From an uncultured Clostridia bacterium (GTDB lineage Bacteria > Bacillota > Clostridia > TANB77 > CAG-508), in assembly GCA_949448405.1 (NCBI GenBank), contig CASTFX010000087.1, positions 1-5,608 on the forward strand: 5,608 nt of DNA, read 5' to 3'. The position numbers and the translations under genes were made by a program. Positions 1 through 5,326 of this stretch are shown here, piece by piece. Each line of letters opens with the position of its first letter. Positions within the stretch are counted from its first letter, which is position 1. The notes below the pieces were generated by a model, which did no database searches, was not told the DNA's origin, and worked only from the letters and a program-made list of their open reading frames with translations.

Positions 1-252
1 CTTAGTAACCTCTACTCCACATCTGTCGCAGACAATACCTTTATATCTAACTCTTTTATATTTACCACAATGACATTCCCAGTCTTTTACTGGTCCAAAT
101 ATTCTTTCACAGAATAATCCGTCTTTTTCTGGTTTTAAAGTTCTATAATTTATTGTTTCAGGCTTTTTTACTTCGCCTTTTGACCATTCTCTTATTTTTT
201 CATCAGATGCAAGTCCTATTTTTAATTTATCAAACAATTCTAATTCGTCCAA
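1..252 (-). CDS. rpoC: DNA-directed RNA polymerase subunit beta' (N-terminal 84 codons, cut by window edge)
   Basis: This is the largest catalytic subunit of bacterial RNA polymerase, which carries the NADFDGD active-site loop further on (outside the window). The visible part is the start of the clamp: the stretch KIGLAS (residues 11-16), the block GEVKKPETINYRTLKPEKDG (26-45), then LFCERIFGP. It continues into the beta' zinc-binding domain, whose four cysteines are all present: C60, C62, C75 and C78 (pattern CxC-x12-CxxC). The start is TTG at 252-250: an in-frame TGA lies two codons upstream (258-256), leaving only ATT or TTG, and a strong Shine-Dalgarno sits 8 nt before the TTG. Length and motifs match the Bacillota RpoC N-terminus. 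It follows rpoB in the same direction after 135 nt, the normal rpoBC order, so the two are almost certainly co-transcribed. Confidence 0.97.
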   Translation of the reverse strand, partial: MDELELFDKLKIGLASDEKIREWSKGEVKKPETINYRTLKPEKDGLFCERIFGPVKDWECHCGKYKRVRYKGIVCDRCGVEVTK

Positions 253-259
253 AATTCAG

Positions 260-266
260 ACCCCCT
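260..266 (-). promoter_or_regulatory. Ribosome binding site of rpoC, fixing a TTG start
   Basis: Read on the minus strand the site is AGGGGGT, with 7 nt (259-253) between the T and the TTG start at 252, or 8 nt from the last G. It is G-rich but complementary to the 16S 3' end (allowing G-U pairing). Together with the in-frame TGA at 258-256 it leaves TTG as the only sensible start. Confidence 0.8.
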
Positions 267-274
267 ATATGTTT

Positions 275-387
275 TTTCGATAATCCTAAAAGGTTTGAAA
301 ATTCTATCCCTTAGCTCCTGCAAAAAACTTATGTCGATTTTCTTACCTTTTAGAATATATTTAATTGTTAATTATTTATTTTCGAAA
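275..387 (-). promoter_or_regulatory. Structured rpoB-rpoC spacer: long interrupted stem
   Basis: The 135-nt gap between rpoB and rpoC folds back on itself. On the minus strand, 356-345 pairs with 294-283 (12 pairs, one of them U354-G285). A symmetric AA/AA internal loop follows (344-343 and 296-295), then 342-337 pairs with 302-297 (6 pairs). The apical region 336-303 is about 34 nt, purine-rich in part, and contains GCAGGAG and AAGGGATAG. A separate outer 6-bp helix, 387-382 with 280-275, can enclose the whole. The G-U pair exists only on the minus strand, which is the transcribed one. No start codon with a good ribosome binding site is visible inside. A role as an RNase III processing site, a protein-binding site or a spacer controlling the beta/beta' ratio is inference. 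Confidence 0.6.
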
Positions 388-3300
388 CTAGTTTAAGTCT
401 TCGTCATTTTCTAGATTATCTTCTGCTAAATCATTGTCGAATATGTCTTCATCTAGTAGTTCGTCTTCATCATCAATTACGTCTTCATCGTCAAAGATTT
501 CATCCTCTTCTAGAAGTTCATCTTCGCTTAAAGTTTCTTCTTCATATCCATCTGCAAGTTCTGCTTCTTCAATTTGCTCTCTTTCTTTTTGTTCTCTTTC
601 TAGGTTAAAATCTATTCCTTCTTCTATATTTTCTTTAAGTTCTAATTCTTTATTGTCTTGAGAATATAGTCTTACATCTAATCCTAAACTTTGTAATTCT
701 TTTATTAATACTTTAAATCCTGCTGGAACTCCTGGTTCTGGAATATTTTCGCCTTTTACTATTGCTTCATATGTTTTTATTCTTCCTACTACATCATCTG
801 ATTTTACTGTTAACATTTCTTGTAATGTATGTGATGCTCCATATGCTTCTAGTGCCCAAACTTCCATCTCTCCAAATCTTTGTCCACCAAATTGTGCTTT
901 TCCTCCTAGAGGTTGTTGTGTAACTAATGAGTAAGGTCCTGTTGAACGAGCATGTATCTTATCATCTACTAAGTGGTGTAGTTTTAACATATACATAACT
1001 CCAACTGTTATTGGCTTATCAAATGGCTCTCCTGTTCTTCCATCATAAAGTATTGTTTTACCATCTGGACTTTTTCCTGATTTTTCTAATAATTCAACTA
1101 TTTCTTCTTCTGTTGCACCATCAAATACTGGTGTTGCTATTTTAAATCCTAATGCTTTTGCAGCACCTCCTAAGTGTACTTCAAGAACTTGACCTAAGTT
1201 CATACGTGAAGGAACACCTAGTGGGTTTAGAACTACATCTACTGGAGTTCCATCTGGCATAAATGGCATATCTTCAACTGGTAATATTCTTGATACTACA
1301 CCTTTGTTTCCATGACGTCCAGCCATTTTATCTCCAACTGATATTTTTCTTTTTTGTGCTATATAGCATCTAATTACTTGGTTTACACCTGGGCCTAATT
1401 CATCGGAATTATCTCTTGTAAATACTTTTACATCAACTATTGTTCCTGATTCTCCATGTGGTACACGTAGAGATGTATCTCTTACTTCCCTAGCTTTTTC
1501 TCCAAATATTGCACGAAGTAGTCTTTCTTCTGCTGTTAGTTCTGTTTCTCCTTTTGGAGTAACCTTTCCAACTAATATATCTCCTGGTCTAACTTCCGCA
1601 CCTATTCTTATAATTCCGTTTTCGTCTAGGTCCTTTAATCCGTCTTCTCCAACATTTGGTATATCACGTGTTATTTCTTCTGGACCAAGTTTTGTATCAC
1701 GGCAATCGCATTCATATTCTTCAATGTGAATTGATGTATAAACATCTTCTTTAACTAGTCTTTCACTAAGTAGTATGGCATCCTCGTAGTTATATCCTTC
1801 CCATGTTGTGAAAGCAATTATTACGTTTTTGCCAAGTGCCATTTCTCCATTTTGTGTAGAAGGTCCATCTGCTATTACATCTCCTGCTTTAACTTTTTCT
1901 CCTCTTACAACTATTGGTTTTTGATTTATACATGTTCCACCATTTGTTCTTTTAAATTTACGTAGTTTATAAGTTTCAATTTGACCTTTGCTTGTTTCTA
2001 ATATAATCTCGTCTCCAGTAACTCTTTTAATTACTCCATCAGATTTTGCAAGTATCATTATTCCTGAGTCTTTTGCTGCTTTGTATTCTATTCCTGTTCC
2101 TACTATTGGTGAATCTGTTATCATTAGAGGAACTGCTTGACGTTGCATGTTTGCACCCATTAATGCACGGTTTGCATCGTCATGCTCTAAGAATGGTATC
2201 ATTGCTGCTCCAACTGATACTAATTGTTTTGGAGATACGTCCATATAGTCTATTCTATCGCTTGATACTTCTGTTACTTCATCTAAGTATCTAACTTTTA
2301 TTTTTTGATTTATAAATTTTCCGTCTTTTCCTATTGGTTCATTTGCTTGTGCAATTATATGTCCATCTTCATCATATGCTGCCATATATACTATTTCGTC
2401 TGTTACTTTGTGTGTTTTTGGATCTACCTTTCTATATGGTGTTTCAATAAATCCATAATCATTTATTATAGCAAATGAAGATAATGCTGAAATTAATCCT
2501 ATATTTGGTCCTTCTGGTGATTCTATTGGACATAATCTTCCGTAGTGTGTATAGTGAACATCTCTTACTTCAAATCCTGCTCTTTCTCTTGAAAGTCCTC
2601 CAGGTCCTAATGCTGATATTCTTCTTTTATGTGTTAATTCTGATAATGGGTTTGTTTGATCCATGAATTGTGAAAGTTGTGAACTTCCAAAGAATTCTCT
2701 TATTGAAGATGTTATAGGTTTTGTGTTAATTAATGTTTGTGGTGTTACAACATCTAAGTCTTGAATTGTCATTCTTTCTCTTACAACTCTTTCTAGTCTT
2801 GTTAATCCTATTCTGAATTGATTTTGTAAAAGTTCTCCAACACTTCTTATACGTCTATTTCCTAAATGATCTATATCGTCTACTGTTCCAAGATTATGTG
2901 CTAAGTTTAAAAGATAACTTACAGAAGCTATCATATCTTCTGTTGTGATATGTTTTGGAACTAATTCATTTATACTTTCTTCTATTGCTTTCTTTAAGTC
3001 TTTCTCTTCTGTTGTTTCTAATATGTGTTTAAGTACTGCATAATTTACTTCTTCTTTTATGTTTAATTCACTTAAATCTATTGAAACTACATTATGTATG
3101 TCTACTGTTCCATTTCCTATTATTCTAACTTTTTTGTCTTCTACTTTTATATTGACAATATTTATTCCAGAATCTTGAATTTGTCTTGCAACTTCTGGTG
3201 TGATTACAGTATCTTTTGATACAAGTAATTCTCCAGTTTCTCCATCTATTACGTCATCAAATGCTACTTTATTTTCTATTCTTGATGCTAAACTTAGCTT

Positions 3301-4068
3301 TTTATTGAATTTATATCTTCCAACTTTTGATAAATCATATCTTCTTTCATCAAAGAATAACCCATTAAATAGATTTCTTGCAGCGTCTACTGATGGTAAT
3401 TCTCCTGGTCTTAATTTTTTGTATATTTCTATTAATGCTTCATCTTGAGTTTTTACTGTATCTTTTTGTAATGTTGCTAAGATTTTTTCATCTTCTCCAA
3501 ACATTTCTATTATTTGCTCATCAGTTGTTAGACCTATTGCTCTTAATAGTGTTGTTACTGGTAATCTTCTTGTTCTGTCTATTCTTGCATAGAATATGTC
3601 ATTTGAATCTGTTTCATATTCTATCCATGCTCCTCTTATTGGCATAACTGTTGATGTGAATATCTTTTTTCCTGTTTTGTCAAAGTCTGATGTGTAATAA
3701 CATCCCGGTGAACGTACTAATTGGCTTACGATAACTCTTTCTGCACCATTTATTACGAATGTTCCAGTTTCTCTGTTATTTAGTCTTACTTTTACATGTA
3801 GTCTTGAAGAATATGTTGCGTCTCTTTCTTTTGTCTCTTCTAATGAATATTTTGTTTTGTCTTCCATATAGTAATCGAAGAATTCAAGTACTAAATTTCC
3901 AGAATAGTCTACTATTGGAGAGATATCTCTTAAAACTTCTCCTAGCCCTTCTTTTAAAAACCATTCATAAGAATCTTTTTGCACTTTAATGAAATTTGGC
4001 ATTTCAATACTGTCGCCAATTTTAGCGAACGTTTTACGTACGCATTTTTCATGTTTTACATCTTTCAT
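388..4068 (-). CDS. rpoB: DNA-directed RNA polymerase subunit beta, complete (1226 aa)
   Basis: Second-largest RNA polymerase subunit; it forms one side of the active-site cleft and the rifampicin pocket. The N-terminal block MPNFIKVQKDSYEWFL (residues 23-38) and the protrusion and lobe regions are followed by a lobe insertion around 270-320, as in clostridial RpoB. The rifampicin region 461-491 (from GSSQLSQFMD) has the wild-type residues D470, H480, R483, S485 and L487 (E. coli D516, H526, R529, S531, L533), so it should be drug-sensitive. Other family signatures are CPIESPEGPNIGLI (513-526), the NTP/catalytic-region block WEGYNYEDAI (756-765), KMAGRHGNKG (914-923) and the switch/anchor block GGQRFGEMEVWALEAYGASH (1061-1080). 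The last 70 residues hold 38 Asp/Glu. The stop is TAG at 390-388. The ATG start at 4068 has AGGAGT upstream at the rather long distance of 12 nt; no better in-frame start is seen. Likely transcribed from the promoter at 4264-4293. Confidence 0.99.
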   Translation of the reverse strand: MKDVKHEKCVRKTFAKIGDSIEMPNFIKVQKDSYEWFLKEGLGEVLRDISPIVDYSGNLVLEFFDYYMEDKTKYSLEETKERDATYSSRLHVKVRLNNRETGTFVINGAERVIVSQLVRSPGCYYTSDFDKTGKKIFTSTVMPIRGAWIEYETDSNDIFYARIDRTRRLPVTTLLRAIGLTTDEQIIEMFGEDEKILATLQKDTVKTQDEALIEIYKKLRPGELPSVDAARNLFNGLFFDERRYDLSKVGRYKFNKKLSLASRIENKVAFDDVIDGETGELLVSKDTVITPEVARQIQDSGINIVNIKVEDKKVRIIGNGTVDIHNVVSIDLSELNIKEEVNYAVLKHILETTEEKDLKKAIEESINELVPKHITTEDMIASVSYLLNLAHNLGTVDDIDHLGNRRIRSVGELLQNQFRIGLTRLERVVRERMTIQDLDVVTPQTLINTKPITSSIREFFGSSQLSQFMDQTNPLSELTHKRRISALGPGGLSRERAGFEVRDVHYTHYGRLCPIESPEGPNIGLISALSSFAIINDYGFIETPYRKVDPKTHKVTDEIVYMAAYDEDGHIIAQANEPIGKDGKFINQKIKVRYLDEVTEVSSDRIDYMDVSPKQLVSVGAAMIPFLEHDDANRALMGANMQRQAVPLMITDSPIVGTGIEYKAAKDSGIMILAKSDGVIKRVTGDEIILETSKGQIETYKLRKFKRTNGGTCINQKPIVVRGEKVKAGDVIADGPSTQNGEMALGKNVIIAFTTWEGYNYEDAILLSERLVKEDVYTSIHIEEYECDCRDTKLGPEEITRDIPNVGEDGLKDLDENGIIRIGAEVRPGDILVGKVTPKGETELTAEERLLRAIFGEKAREVRDTSLRVPHGESGTIVDVKVFTRDNSDELGPGVNQVIRCYIAQKRKISVGDKMAGRHGNKGVVSRILPVEDMPFMPDGTPVDVVLNPLGVPSRMNLGQVLEVHLGGAAKALGFKIATPVFDGATEEEIVELLEKSGKSPDGKTILYDGRTGEPFDKPITVGVMYMLKLHHLVDDKIHARSTGPYSLVTQQPLGGKAQFGGQRFGEMEVWALEAYGASHTLQEMLTVKSDDVVGRIKTYEAIVKGENIPEPGVPAGFKVLIKELQSLGLDVRLYSQDNKELELKENIEEGIDFNLEREQKEREQIEEAELADGYEEETLSEDELLEEDEIFDDEDVIDDEDELLDEDIFDNDLAEDNLENDEDLN

Positions 4069-4080
4069 GGATTTGTTTTC

Positions 4081-4086
4081 ACTCCT
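4081..4086 (-). promoter_or_regulatory. Ribosome binding site of rpoB, with long spacing
   Basis: Minus-strand AGGAGT is separated from the ATG at 4068 by 12 nt (4080-4069), longer than the usual 5-9 nt. The only other start-like triplet nearby, GTG overlapping the site, is out of frame. Weak spacing could make initiation sensitive to structure in the leader just upstream. Confidence 0.7.
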
Positions 4087-4103
4087 TAATAATTTGTGAA
4101 GCT

Positions 4104-4140
4104 TTAGATAAAATTTATCTTTAAAGAAGTCCTTCTTAAA
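4104..4140 (-). repeat. Two adjacent small inverted repeats before the rpoB ribosome binding site
   Basis: On the minus strand the first hairpin lies at about 4140-4123: a 5-bp core (AAGAA, loop GGAC, TTCTT), continued by three T-A pairs after a one-nt bulge. The second, at 4120-4106, is a nearly perfect AT palindrome (AGATAA, loop ATT, TTATCT). They end about 17 nt before the rpoB Shine-Dalgarno. Both are AT-rich and individually weak. There is no run of U after either, so I do not call a terminator. They could act as mutually exclusive or translation-sensitive leader structures, but that is inference. Confidence 0.4.
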
Positions 4141-4149
4141 ATATACATT

Positions 4150-4206
4150 TTACTTTGAAAAGTTTATCGCTTCTAAATATACTTTCCTCAAGCAAAAGTG
4201 GCACAT
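4150..4206 (-). CDS. Putative 18-aa leader peptide (uORF) upstream of rpoB
   Basis: A short ORF sits in the rpoB leader between the promoter and the rpoB start. It begins with ATG at 4206-4204, ends with TAA at 4152-4150 and encodes MCHFCLRKVYLEAINFSK. Its Shine-Dalgarno AGAGGA (4218-4213) is 6 nt before the ATG, a better arrangement than that of rpoB itself. Cys codons at positions 2 and 5 (CHFC) give a CxxC motif. It shows no membrane segment and I recognise no family. Its position, about 50 nt after the predicted transcription start and about 80 nt before rpoB, is that of a regulatory leader peptide. Ribosome progress on it could influence the inverted repeats at 4104-4140. It could equally be a chance ORF: 18 codons in AT-rich DNA is not improbable, and only the ribosome binding site and context lift it above chance. 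Confidence 0.45.
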   Translation of the reverse strand: MCHFCLRKVYLEAINFSK

Positions 4207-4263
4207 TTCAATTCCTCTTCTTTTAGAATTAAACTTAATTTATTGATTTTAATACAGTTTTAT

Positions 4264-4293
4264 ATTATAGCATGTACATATAAAAGTTGTCAA
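4264..4293 (-). promoter_or_regulatory. Sigma-A promoter for the rpoBC operon
   Basis: On the minus strand TTGACA (4293-4288) matches the -35 consensus exactly, and TATAAT (4269-4264) matches the -10 consensus exactly. The spacer is 18 nt. An extended -10 TGC (4272-4270) directly precedes the TATAAT. The transcription start would fall near 4258-4257, giving a 5' leader of about 190 nt before rpoB. Such a strong housekeeping promoter fits a highly expressed RNA polymerase operon, and implies that rpoBC does not depend on read-through from the upstream genes. Confidence 0.9.
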
Positions 4294-4331
4294 GCCTTAC
4301 GGAGGAAATATTTTGAAATTCTTTTGAGTTT

Positions 4332-4361
4332 TTTATACTATAATTCTAGTTTTTTTTACAA
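4332..4361 (-). promoter_or_regulatory. Weaker candidate second promoter upstream of rpoB
   Basis: Minus-strand TTGTAA (4361-4356) and TATAAA (4337-4332) are separated by 18 nt, the spacer beginning with a run of A. The match is 4/6 and 5/6. In DNA this AT-rich such matches occur by chance. It lies just downstream of the hairpin island and would add a tandem start about 70 nt upstream of the strong promoter. Confidence 0.3.
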
Positions 4362-4401
4362 GATTTATGATAATTAGGCAAAAAAGAATATAAACCTTCA
4401 T

Positions 4402-4442
4402 AAGAAAATTGGACGTTAGCGGAAGCAAAGCTTCCGACGTCC
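4402..4442 (-). terminator. Possible intrinsic terminator closing the signal peptidase transcript / structured RNA
   Basis: The last hairpin of the GC-rich island has a 6-bp outer stem (4442-4437 with 4416-4411) and a 7-bp inner stem (4436-4430 with 4426-4420). The loop is TTT and there is one 3-nt bulge. On the minus strand it is followed by AATTTTCTT (4410-4402). The stem is strong but the U tract is interrupted, so termination may be partial. Its position is right for separating the signal peptidase operon from rpoBC. Confidence 0.45.
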
Positions 4443-4576
4443 ACATGTGCACGATTGCTTTGCAATCGGCACAGCCCAAGGTAAATTACCCTTGTCGAAT
4501 AGTCAAAATCTGCGATTTTTCCTATTCAATAAAATTAAGGAACAGCTCCGCAGTTTACACTACGGAGCCGTTCCTT
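4411..4576 (-). ncRNA. Candidate structured RNA: five consecutive hairpins, family not recognised
   Basis: In minus-strand order: stem A, 4576-4537, up to 18 continuous pairs with two G-U wobbles (4569-4544 and 4562-4551) and a GUAA (GNRA) tetraloop at 4558-4555; stem B, 4527-4497, two 6-bp helices around tandem G-A mismatches (4521/4520 with 4504/4503), loop GCA; stem C, 4494-4477, short with one bulge; stem D, 4473-4446, 5 + 7 bp with one bulged base and loop AAA; stem E, 4442-4411, 6 + 7 bp with a 3-nt bulge. B-C, C-D and D-E are only 2-3 nt apart; A-B is 9 nt. The wobbles become A-C mismatches and the tetraloop is lost on the plus strand, so the functional RNA should be minus. G+C is 46 of 90 in 4411-4500 against 12 of 60 in 4321-4380. 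It could be a free RNA, the 3' UTR of the signal peptidase operon or a decayed mobile element; I match it to no known family. Confidence 0.55.
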
Positions 4577-4632
4577 GCGATAATAATCTTATTACTTTTT
4601 TCGTTAGCTATTCTAGAAACTAGATTATAAGG

Positions 4633-4641
4633 ATTATAACA
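4633..4641 (-). promoter_or_regulatory. Extended -10 element, possible promoter of the structured RNA
   Basis: Minus-strand TGTTATAAT (4641-4633) is a perfect extended -10 (TGn plus TATAAT). No properly spaced -35 is visible; the nearest TTGTAA is only 13 nt away. A start near 4626 would place the hairpin island about 50 nt into the transcript. A second TATAAT follows at 4629-4624. AT-rich intergenic sequence produces such matches by chance. Confidence 0.3.
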
Positions 4642-4647
4642 TTTTGA

Positions 4648-4680
4648 AAACTTACAATTTCTCTTTTATATTGTGAGTTT
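4648..4680. terminator. Hairpin overlapping the signal peptidase stop codon, weak terminator at best
   Basis: Inverted repeat 4648-4658 / 4670-4680, 11 positions with one imperfect pair (T4653-G4675, a wobble on the plus strand but C-A on the minus strand), and an 11-nt loop. On the minus strand it is followed by only TTTTC. On the plus strand it is followed by TTTATTTTG within the gene, where nothing is known to be transcribed. AT-rich arms make it weak; it may simply be a 3'-end structure. Confidence 0.3.
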
Positions 4681-5308
4681 ATTTTGTTTCTACTTTCCCA
4701 AATTTACCAAATGGATAAATTCTGCATAATACTTTCCCTTCTATTTTATTTAGCGGTATACAACCAAAATTTCTGCAGTCTTTGCTGTTCATTCTATTAT
4801 CTCCCATAGCAAAAACACATCCGTCTGGTACAGTTAAATCATAAAATAGACCTGTTCTCATTGTTTTTGAATCTTCTGGCAAATAGTCTTCGTTTAGTAA
4901 AATTTCATTCACATACACATTTCCATCTTCTATTAAGATTTTATCTCCTCCAACTCCAATTACTCTTTTTATATAACTATCTTTGTTAATTTCAAGTGTA
5001 TAATACATAAATCTTTCAAATATTCCCATTTCTTCTTTTTCATATATTGCAATTGGGCTATTTTCATTGTAATTCGAAGAATCAACACTAGTAACTGTTG
5101 GAGCTTCAAAAGTTATTATTTCTCCTCTTTTTATTTCTTTATTTAAAGTTATACTTAATCTATCTAATATTAGTCTATCTCCATTTTCTAAAGTTGGTCT
5201 CATTGAAAATTGATTTACAAGTGTTGGTGTAAATACAAAATGTTTTAATAAAAGTGCTACTATTATAGCCAATATTAAACATACTATCCATTGTATTATT
5301 CCTTTCAA
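4679..5308 (-). CDS. lepB: Type I signal peptidase (209 aa)
   Basis: Membrane-bound serine protease of family S26 that removes signal peptides from secreted preproteins at the outer face of the cytoplasmic membrane. Residues 4-26 form one N-terminal membrane anchor. The nucleophile is Ser35 in FSMRPTL (box B), the general base Lys114 in SYIKRVIGVGGDKI (box D), and box E is GDNRMNSKDCRNFG (169-182). In box E, S175, D177 and R179 align with E. coli Ser278, Asp280 and Arg282. Two features are unusual: Gln33-Phe34 before the nucleophile, where Gly plus a small or polar residue is common, and about 40 extra residues (70-110) between boxes C and D. The start is TTG at 5308-5306, preceded by AGAGGTGA; an in-frame stop (that of the upstream gene) lies 7 codons before it. 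It follows the radical SAM gene by 18 nt, probably as one operon. Symbol lepB/sipS is by family; paralogue identity cannot be judged. Confidence 0.95.
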   Translation of the reverse strand: MKGIIQWIVCLILAIIVALLLKHFVFTPTLVNQFSMRPTLENGDRLILDRLSITLNKEIKRGEIITFEAPTVTSVDSSNYNENSPIAIYEKEEMGIFERFMYYTLEINKDSYIKRVIGVGGDKILIEDGNVYVNEILLNEDYLPEDSKTMRTGLFYDLTVPDGCVFAMGDNRMNSKDCRNFGCIPLNKIEGKVLCRIYPFGKFGKVETK

Positions 5309-5312
5309 TATA

Positions 5313-5320
5313 TCACCTCT
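5313..5320 (-). promoter_or_regulatory. Ribosome binding site of the signal peptidase gene, fixing a TTG start
   Basis: Minus-strand AGAGGTGA, with 7 nt from its GAGG core to the TTG at 5308. The codons before TTG back to the in-frame TAA at 5329-5327 are AAT AGA AGA GGT GAT ATA, none a usual start, so TTG is the only good choice. The site lies entirely in the 18-nt gap after the upstream gene, which suits translational coupling. Confidence 0.8.
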
Positions 5321-5326
5321 TCTATT

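Noticed and set aside
461..491. Rifampicin-resistance substitution in RpoB (residues 461-491 of the protein; the coordinates here are residue numbers, the DNA is at about 2596-2688)
   Set aside because: All the usual resistance positions carry the sensitive residues; Thr471-472 region differences (QTN for QNN) are normal in Bacillota.
434..661. Plus-strand frame encoding a serine-rich repeat
   Set aside because: It is the antisense of the Asp/Glu codons in the RpoB acidic tail, so the serine richness is a reflection of that tail.
2046..3989. Several plus-strand frames of 63-89 codons rich in Leu
   Set aside because: All lie antisense to the conserved coding sequence of rpoB and have no ribosome binding site or family resemblance.
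3952..4068. Alternative rpoB start at the internal Met23
   Set aside because: Residues 1-22 align with the ordinary RpoB N-terminus preceding the MPN block, and there is no ribosome binding site before Met23.
4313..4344. Plus-strand promoter with TATAAT at 4339-4344
   Set aside because: The only -35-like hexamer (TTGAAA, 4313-4318) is 20 nt away and nothing is coded downstream on the plus strand.
4411..4576. CRISPR array, integron attC site or IS end
   Set aside because: The hairpin sequences differ from each other, there is no repeat-spacer regularity, the attC core motifs do not match as an inverted pair, and no transposase or integrase is nearby.
4414..4608. Direct repeat CGTTAGC at 4414-4420 and 4602-4608, as a possible target-site duplication around the hairpin island
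   Set aside because: A 7-base repeat within about 200 nt is expected by chance, and the left copy forms part of the stem E strand, so it is not evidence of insertion.
4409..4630. 73-codon plus-strand frame with a hydrophobic end
   Set aside because: It starts with TTG without a Shine-Dalgarno, runs straight through all five hairpins and has no recognisable domain. The RNA folds explain the sequence better.
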